This document shows positions 58,201 to 64,000 of a stretch of 64,000 nucleotides of DNA, in pieces; the first letter of the stretch is position 1, and every line of letters begins with the position of its first letter. Where the stretch lies: contig NW_019091378.1 in the NCBI RefSeq assembly GCF_001949145.1, forward strand, positions 673,986 through 737,985, in the 5' to 3' direction. The notes under the pieces are model-generated. The model was not told the origin of the DNA, did not search any database, and was given only the letters and a program-made list of their open reading frames with translations. The stretch comes from Acanthaster planci. Taxonomy: Eukaryota > Echinodermata > Asteroidea > Valvatida > Acanthasteridae. Position numbers and translations under genes: made by a program.

Positions 58201-61200
58201 TGTACAGGAAACAGTGAGACGAAAACATGGACCAATCCAAAAACACGGACTGGTTGATATGAATCCGACAAAATAGCAGGTGTAGCAATTGAGACATACG
58301 AGGGTCATGTGCAATCCACCTGTTAATGTAATTGACATCCTCTTCATATGCTGGTGGTCCTGCGCACAGGTCTACAAGGTACTCCCCCTCTCCTATCCGG
58401 CTAATATCCCACTCACTCCGCCCACCCTCCTCCTCTGAGCCCCGGATCAGCTCAGATGCCAGGTCATTGGGGTAGTTCCATCCGGCCAAGATCACGCGGT
58501 GTTTACTGTGGTAGGCTGGTGCTGCAGGGCAAAGACAGAAAACCTGTGATAGACTCGTCTCTTTGGGCTGTACTCCAATGTCACTTGGTTGCTAGTTATG
58601 ATGCAATGTGACATCATGCCTGGAAATGTCTTACCAGGTTCAGAGTTGTGAGATGAAAAGGGAAGATTTTCTTTGGACCCTTTTGTTTCACAGTAACTTT
58701 GCTCAAGAACTTTTAATGGCATGTCAATGAGACAACAAGAAGAGCACCCTCTGTCTTCCAAAAGTCACAAGTATATATAAAAAAGTTGGGGGGCTCAATT
58801 CTGATGCAATTACGAGAGAATTTGATGTACATTGTTCAAATAAGGGAAAATACATAAACCATAGCACGTTTTAGCATAAAATACATTTAATTGGGAAATG
58901 AAGGACTGGTAACATGTGCAAGGGCATTATGGTGGGCGAAACTAAATCTGTGACCTGTTGATTCTTTTTGGCCTTTAAACTGTTAAGTATGAACTGACAT
59001 TGTCTGTTCTACATTCTCAATGACATATATCAGCACTTGCTTTTTTTCTCTCAGAAAATCAGTACTATGAAGCCCAAATGTGCCATTTTTTTTCCAGATT
59101 ATACTTCTTTTGATTAAAAGCAGCTAAAACAAAAAATGCTTTTTTATGGACGCTAGGTTGATCACAGGAACTAACCGGGGCAGGATTCGAACCTGCAACG
59201 TCCTGAATGTGGTACGAAGTGTTCATGCCATCGTTAAAATTGAATATCCTGCAGGCACCATATCTTCAGGTTTGGAACTTCCAACTTCAAAAAACAGATT
59301 GCTACATGGCTGAATTCGTCAATTCCTTGAACAGTATTTCTGGGGACACAACTTCAAATTACACTCCAACTGCAAAACCTTGTCAGGGGACACCGTGGGA
59401 CACCAATCATTTGATGGAAGGCCGCAGATTTTACGAGCAGAATGATTGGGAACATCTCCCCACAGGTGATGTGACATCAGCAGGATGTTGACCTAATTCA
59501 AGGGGGCTATTTATGCAAGACATGAAAGGTTTAAGCAGACCCACCTTCTGTTTCTTGGGAATGCGAGTAGAGGGAAGGCAGGAGCGATCGGTTGTTGTCC
59601 ACGAAGAGTCGGTAGTAACCATTCACCAGAGTCACCATGTCATAGGCGTCGTCGTGAGTTAGCAGTAACACAATGGGCTGCGGTGAAACGAAACACACGT
59701 CAAAAGTTAGAAGGCCCGAAAGCTCAAGTTTAAAAGGGAGGAGACTCAGCCGTCTCTCGAGTACAGCATGTCTAGCATGGAAAGAGCCATGCTTTGCAGC
59801 TTTTCCCAAGCTTGGATGCAAACACATGGTCATCGATTCCTGCATGAATGGATGGGGAGGGCGGCAGTTATTAGGTGTGTTTTGAGTGCATCCAGCAACC
59901 ACTTATCAAGCACTGATTAGTCTGCTTGGTAACCAATGCACAAAGTACATCCTGGGCACCAGGCAAAATCTACCAGTGTTTGCCAAGTGGTTACCCGATG
60001 GCTACAGTTAGAGCCTGGTCAAGGCCATTAGGTTAACATATGCATTCGCCAAATAAAATGACCTCATTTTACAAAAAACAACAAAGAACTAGTTGTACCA
60101 TAACATTTGCAGCACTAAAAGAGAGGTCTTTTCGCAACAAAATTTTCTCAGATACGAGCCAGAGGCACTGTAAAGGGGGGGTGGGATTCCGACAGCCACG
60201 CACCTTCTCGTTTTTGACGTGCAGCTCCACCCGCAGACAGTCCCCGTTCACCATCAGCGGGATCAGCTGGATGTCGGTCACCTGACTGAAGTCGGCCAAC
60301 TGGGATGTCACGTTGTCCCGCAGGCTGATGACCTCTGCGATGCCCCACTTGGGGCCCACCAGCACCGTGCAATTGTAGTCCGCCAGTTGGTCACTGTCAA
60401 CATCGGTCTGCTGGGAAAACAAGAAAGCACATCCAAAACCCATACAATGTGTACCGCACTGTATTTCGCACGTACGGCATCAAATACCCTGCAATCTAGA
60501 AAAGTCCCAAGAAATCACACCCCACATGTAAACATCCACAATGAGGAGCTGCATTACACATCTACGAGTAAACCACTGACTCTACAGAGGAAGGAACTCG
60601 GTAAATGCACACAGCAGACAAAACAATTTCAGAAGCACTGAATCCGTTTGCTTCCAGTCCACGTGATTTGCAAAAGCTGTACCGACGGGCAGTAATGCAG
60701 TTGCTCATTTTCTCCAAGATACTGGAAATCTTCTTGATTTTCAGTTGCAGTGTTTGTTATTTAACAGTGACAATAAAAACTGAAAATCAGAGTGTTGGGT
60801 AACTACTAAAAAATTGCTCTACTACTACATAGTCTGGTTATGAGTAACTGAGAGTGAACATGGACAGAGTAAGGCCTCTGCCATGATTCATTTGAACAGC
60901 TTGACTTTGTGATTCCACTTGAGACTGGCCAGCACATGATAAACCTGCAGAGACTTGACAGCAACTCCAGTAAAGTTTGGAATAAAAAAAATTGCCTGGA
61001 TAGTTGGCAAACCGCATCCATGGACAATTGTGTGCCAGCCAAACAGATAAATTCCACCTGGATTTGAGGAGTTGTATTTCTGAAACTCTTGGAAGGCTTT
61101 GCCAAGGGTTCGGGACTGTGACAAACAATGCACATGAGAAGTAAACAGTTGATGTCATTACCACCATGGTTCCAGTGAAGTAGGCTCCTCCGAAGGAGCG

Positions 61201-63591
61201 CAGGTCACAGACTATCTTCAGGTAGTGCAGCTTGGCCTGCAGTTCAGTCAAATGCTGTAGGGGGAGAGAGGCACATCATTAGTAATGTGAGATCCAAGTG
61301 TCTCCGATACCATTATGGCTCAACCCTAATATCTATCTTTGGTTTTTGCCTGTGCTGGATAGTATGAGAACACCTCACTTCGGGCCTTGATAGAATGGAA
61401 GTCTACGGCAGGATCCTGCCTAGCTGACTCCAGTACCCAGTTATGACCTGCGTGGAGATATACTGATGTGGACCTGGAACGGGGTATGCCCAGAGGTGAA
61501 ACGCATGGATGGCAGATGGATTTCCATGCCTGATTACCAACTACAAACAAAAGCCCTGGCATCAAATTAGCGCTTCATTTTAAAACGACGCGCCACCAAT
61601 TGGTCAATTCCATTGCTACTCCTGACACATATGCAATTTGAAAATAAATCAACATAAACTGGAATTTGTTAAATGCCGCTACTACCTTGGAAAAATGGGC
61701 AAAACCAATACAACGAGAAGTCTATGTCTGTTTGAGAAAAGAGCATAGGGCTTTTTAGCACGTGAATGATTCTCAGGAATAAAAGAATAGGGTCACATGA
61801 TGTCAATCTTCATCTAGAACACTTCTCTTTCTAACTATGTGCCAAGTTTCAACCTGATGGCACATTTATTTCAGCAGACATAAGGCTTTAAATGATGTGC
61901 CTTTCATGTCACGAGACTTGACACCTGATGACGTCGTCACCAGACATTGTCAAGTTGTGTCTAGAACACATCTCTTTCTGGCTGTGTGCAAAAGTTCAAC
62001 CCTTTCCCGGCAACGCCCGTGTGTGGACTGGCTGTACACAGACCCCATCACCATTTACTTGTTATGAGTGGAAGCTCCATTGCAACCTACATGTACAGGT
62101 ATGTACCTTCTGGCCTGGTGTGCACAAGCCCTGGCTCTGTTTGATGTGCTGGCTAATCAGTCTCTTCAGCTCCTTGGTCTTCATCTTCTTGGCAACCGAA
62201 GGGGGCAGGAATCGCTCCACTCCATCTTCTTTCCTGTGAGGACATGACAATGCCGGTTGTGAGTGACCATTCTGCTCACAATGGACGGATTGGACGCATT
62301 GGTATGAACAATTACAGACACTGACCGGTAGAAACACATGGTGGGAACCATTTCTTTTCTCTCTTGAAATTGATACCTATGTAAGATTAGAACCCTGGTA
62401 AGCACATTGATGAGGTATCCAGGGTATCTAGTCTAGAAGGCAGGAGGTCTTGGGTTCGAGCCCCACCTGAGTATTTTTCACTGGTTTTCTTGCAAACTCT
62501 CCCACATGTAACTCAGGAACAATAATATTTCAGAAGTGCTCATTATCACCAAAGTGTCTCACAAGGCTAACAAGCACGCCATGTCAGACAACATAAAAAA
62601 AGTCTTTTAACGTATGCACTTTCAAAGTTTTCCACCACTGGGAAAGAGGACCTGTCTAAAACTTTTCATCAACAAAAATGTGGATTGTCAAGGCGACTTC
62701 TTTCCAAGAACATGGCTTGCATGTATGACTGTGAACTGTCCATTCCTATAGGATTTATATCTACTCGCATATTGTAACAAAAAGCTTGACCATTGCTAAC
62801 TGCAGTGCACCGCTGAACTCAGTGACATCATGGCTTTGACAGCATACTGTCACAACTGGCTAACTGGCTAACAACTCTAAGTTTCAGTAACAATTACTTA
62901 CTCCAAGGCTTTCAGTGACACCTTGCCGGAATGCTTGCTGCTAAGGAAATGCTGCTGTATCTGTAAGGCTGCCAGCCGCACGGCTTTGTCACTGTCCAGG
63001 TCGCCAGTGAAGCGCTCACCGATGACGTCATTACAACTCTGCATTTCAAAAAGGAGGTCGAACGTCAAACAGAGGCTACAGAATACTGATCAGAGGGTGC
63101 ATCTGAAGACATTTGCTAAGGTCAATGCAGAGAAATGTGATGGCTTTTAAATTTTGCCTTCAATGCCGTGAACCCGGTTCGAATCCCTACAAAGCCAACT
63201 AGAGGAGGTGGTTTTCAGTCTCTACTTGTATTTCACGGGTTACCCTGTAATGTTCATTCAGGTTTTCCTCCAGATGGACATGACTAGAACTGATGATAGC
63301 TTCAGTGTCTCCTTCCTGCTGGTTTCCCCAGGCTTGCTGGCTTACAGTACAATGGGCACTAAAGAGGAATCCTTTGTTTTATTCCTAGTAATCAGGAACC
63401 GTGGGGTCATAACATGAAATCCTACTATCTTTACAGCTTCCATCAACCTGACTCCTCCTCGAGCGACTTACTTGCAGGTAGAAGTAATCAAAGGCTTTGG
63501 GGTCCTTGCTGAGGAGGTCGTAGGCATCTTGGGGGGCAAAGGTCACTCGGAGAAGGCACTTCCAGTTTTGACTACCAGGCCTGCTGGCAAT
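52128..63591 (-). CDS. FRMPD1/3/4-type FERM and PDZ domain scaffold protein, 3' part (nine exons)
   Basis: Exons by position (minus strand order): 63591-63472, 63038-62902, 62233-62107, 61254-61162, 60410-60204, 59677-59545, 58521-58320, 57728-53399, 52292-52128. All junctions are GT-AG and the phases agree; together they make 1,837 residues and a TAA stop. The first six exons encode FERM lobes F1 (end), F2 and F3 (LLSKDPKAFDYFYLQ, SCNDVIGERF, ELQAKLHYLK, NGYYRLFVD). The long exon encodes a Ser/Pro-rich, mostly disordered tail. It holds FRMPD-type blocks (DSGNETISSE near 56545-56590, DYFSMIG near 56485-56505) and polyproline motifs (KNLPVPPPRKR, QAPPPPPKP). The last about 150 residues look like an amphipathic helical bundle. 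The PDZ and other N-terminal exons lie outside the window. Family members are cortical and synaptic scaffolds that bind LGN or PSD-95; the same role here is inferred. Which of the FRMPD1/3/4 genes it corresponds to cannot be decided and it may be their pre-duplication form. Confidence 0.9.
52293..53398 (-). other. FRMPD-like gene, last intron
   Basis: Donor AAG/GTGAGA at 53399/53398 and acceptor at 52293. AT-rich, no further exon, repeat or RNA gene recognised; opposing short frames near 52940-53349 are unsupported. Confidence 0.8.
53399..57728 (-). CDS. FRMPD-like gene, 4.33 kb tail exon
   Basis: One unusually long exon that stays open for 1,443 codons, which is by itself strong evidence of coding. 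Acceptor GTTTGCCTTTGTAG before ATTAAAATCG; sequence upstream of 57728 that happens to be in frame is intronic. Content in order: acidic Glu run after SFTIYEEG, Ser/Asp-rich segments, VDLTHVSF and SIIDLPLPD blocks, DSGNETISSE, many Ser-Pro sites, polyproline motifs, and the first helices of the C-terminal bundle (LGDVQLLIIELEDCIRAEES onward, near 53690-53400). Confidence 0.95.
57729..58319 (-). other. FRMPD-like intron with a LINE 3'-tail-like insert (57740-57960)
   Basis: Between donor AACAG/GTGGAT (58320/58319) and the acceptor at 57729. On the minus strand 57960-57740 contains GTACAGCGCTTTGAGATGTC and ends in ATCATTATTATTAA, the usual look of an invertebrate LINE/SINE 3' end. A GC-rich CCGGCCGGCCGG stretch lies near 58090-58125. 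Confidence 0.6.
58320..58521 (-). CDS. FRMPD-like gene, exon linking FERM domain to tail
   Basis: 202 bases, starts with two bases completing a codon and ends with two. Encodes PAYHSKHRVILAGWNYPNDL through EEDVNYIN. Of several possible donors only AACAG/GTGGAT fits the phase of the next exon, so it was chosen. The acidic and Gly/Glu-rich segment GEGEYLVDL corresponds to the start of the post-FERM region. Confidence 0.75.
59170..59200 (-). repeat. tRNA-like B-box fragment in FRMPD-like intron
   Basis: Minus strand GTTGCAGGTTCGAATCCTGC has a perfect B box (GGTTCGAATCC) with T-stem pairing, but no matching acceptor stem or A box is found. A SINE or tRNA relic and not a gene. Confidence 0.5.
59545..59677 (-). 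CDS. FRMPD-like gene, FERM F3 C-terminal helix exon
   Basis: 133 bases, phase 0 start. Encodes PIVLLLTHDDAYDMVTLVNG and YYRLFVDNNRSLL; the GYYRL(F/L)VD stretch is the hallmark of the last FERM helix in FRMPD proteins. Acceptor CACCGCAG, donor AGAAG/GTGGGT. Confidence 0.9.
60204..60410 (-). CDS. FRMPD-like gene, FERM F3 exon
   Basis: 207 bases, exactly 69 codons, phase 0 at both ends. Encodes QTDVDSDQLADYNCTVLVGP, KWGIAEVISL, QLADFSQVTDIQL and RVELHVKNEK. The VGPKxGI...LADFSxV..VELHV pattern matches F3 of FRMPD proteins. The acceptor could be three bases further in (CAG/CAG tandem, 60407), a common source of one-residue variation. Confidence 0.9.
61162..61254 (-). CDS. FRMPD-like gene, FERM F2/F3 exon
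   Basis: 93 bases, 31 codons, phase 0 at both ends: HLTELQAKLHYLKIVCDLRS, FGGAYFTGTMV. The LQAKLHYLK..L.S(Y/F)GG.YF motif is diagnostic for the family. The donor may be GTG/GTAATG (chosen) or ATG/GTGGTA one codon earlier. Confidence 0.9.
61255..62106 (-). other. FRMPD-like intron
   Basis: Between the F2 exons. No repeat or RNA gene recognised; the 79-aa frame 61326-61565 minus has no domain. Confidence 0.7.
62107..62233 (-). CDS. FRMPD-like gene, FERM F2 exon
   Basis: 127 bases, one base completing a codon then 42 codons: KEDGVERFLPPSVAKKMKTK, ELKRLISQHIKQSQGLCTPG, QK. Basic helix pattern typical of the F2 lobe. Acceptor GTCCTCACAG, donor AGAAG/GTACAT. Confidence 0.9.
62440..62475 (+). repeat. 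tRNA-like B-box fragment (SINE relic)
   Basis: GGTCTTGGGTTCGAGCCCCA followed by CCTGAG has a B-box-like GGTTCGAGCCC and a closing T stem, in the style of a tRNA-derived SINE head. The A box is not recognisable. Confidence 0.5.
62902..63038 (-). CDS. FRMPD-like gene, FERM F2 first exon
   Basis: 137 bases, phase 0 start, two bases left over: SCNDVIGERFTGDLDSDKAV, RLAALQIQQHFLSS, KVSLKALE. The SCND(V)..RF......A.RLAALQ pattern is the F2 entry helix of FRMPD proteins. Donor TTGGA/GTAAGT is a near-consensus site. Confidence 0.92.
63165..63198 (+). repeat. tRNA-like B-box fragment in FRMPD-like intron
   Basis: GAACCCGGTTCGAATCCCTA contains a perfect GGTTCGAATCC B box; no A box or acceptor pairing is seen. 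Probably a SINE relic. Confidence 0.4.
63472..63591 (-). CDS. FRMPD-like gene, FERM F1/F2 junction exon (first in window)
   Basis: 120 bases, 40 codons, phase 0: IASRPGSQNWKCLLRVTFAP, QDAYDLLSKDPKAFDYFYLQ. The LLRVTF.P.D..DLL..DP.AF.Y.YLQ pattern joins F1 to F2 in the family. Donor CTGCAA/GTAAGT. The acceptor (ATCCATCCTCAG) is the most likely of the available AGs. Confidence 0.88.
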
Positions 63592-64000
63592 CTGAGGATG
63601 GATCGAGATAGGTAAGTGTTAGCTCTGACAAGAAGATTCTAATTGGACCAAAATGTTACAAAGCGGGTTTAGGACTAAGATCCAGTCCCCATTCATGACT
63701 TTGCAAACCACCATAATCCACCCTGACGATTGAGGCCATGGGGAGCAGTATGGCCAGTGAGGCTACGGCCATATCACAGTTGGTAAACTTGGCCTAATCG
63801 GATAGACTGATACCTGCTCTGATGACTATGCCAACTGCCTGCACAAATGGTCTTTTATTACTCCACCCTTTCGTGTTTGGTTATTCTACAGTGTATTAAA
63901 GAACTTGCCAGAAAGACATGATCTTCATGGCCTGGAATGATCAGACACCCATCTGCATGCAGCAGGAAGAATTTGTTAACATTTACAGAAAGCATGAGCA
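63592..64000 (-). other. FRMPD-like intron running off the window
   Basis: No convincing F1-lobe exon seen. A minus-strand run near 63985-63885 (LLHADGCLIIPGHEDHVFLA) reads like protein after a CATGCAG acceptor-like site but does not resemble the FERM F1 lobe, so it is not called. Confidence 0.6.

Noticed and set aside
58145-58319. Extension of the 58.3-58.5 kb exon through HDPRMSQLLHLL
   Set aside because: Open in frame, but only the donor at 58319 gives the right phase for the next exon; the downstream GTATGT donor does not.
63885-63985. Additional FRMPD exon (LLHADGCLIIPGHEDHVFLA)
   Set aside because: Acceptor-like site present and reads like protein, but no resemblance to the FERM F1 lobe and no good donor in phase.

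Overview
This window is nuclear DNA of a metazoan. Genes have GT-AG introns or are large intronless frames in AT-rich spacers, with many short non-autonomous transposons, tRNA-derived SINE pieces and LINE relics. No operon, CRISPR or other prokaryotic structure is visible. The protein set (an FRMPD-type FERM scaffold, a FAM181-like protein, tandem intronless class A GPCRs) and the abundant TACATGTA-type palindromic words suggest an invertebrate deuterostome, possibly an echinoderm. This placement is inference.

Three intact genes, or parts of genes, and one pseudogene are well supported, all on the minus strand. (1) The right end, 52128-63591, carries nine exons of an FRMPD1/3/4-type FERM scaffold. 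They are phase-consistent, encode about 1,837 residues and include a 4.33 kb exon; the PDZ and N-terminal exons lie beyond the window. (2) 30186-31652 is an intronless FAM181-like gene with a YAP-like TEAD-binding Omega-loop motif. (3) 37034-38032 is an intact intronless rhodopsin-class GPCR. (4) 39290-40319 is its tandem paralogue, broken by two frameshifts and two nonsense codons.

The left half (1-30 kb) has no gene I can recognise. It holds a 34-bp satellite, LINE 3' ends, an element with 13-bp terminal inverted repeats (TIRs) and a 5-bp target-site duplication (TSD) that carries a nested SINE, a nuclear-receptor half-site microsatellite, a pogo/Tigger-like MITE with TA TSDs, two foldback elements, and an assembly gap inside a repeat. 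The middle-right spacer (42-51 kb) has a segmental duplication, two copies of a CCAAT-palindrome MITE, a 111-bp hairpin element related to one at 27.5 kb, and a 3-copy tandem repeat.

The genes do not form an obvious functional cluster. The two GPCR loci are a tandem duplication; FAM181 (TEAD binding) and FRMPD (cortical or synaptic scaffold) are independent neighbours. I found no clearly novel system. The most interesting protein-level items are the YAP-like FAM181 motif and the unusual key positions of the GPCR pair. Exon borders, repeat borders and repeat classes come from reading by eye, without database searches.
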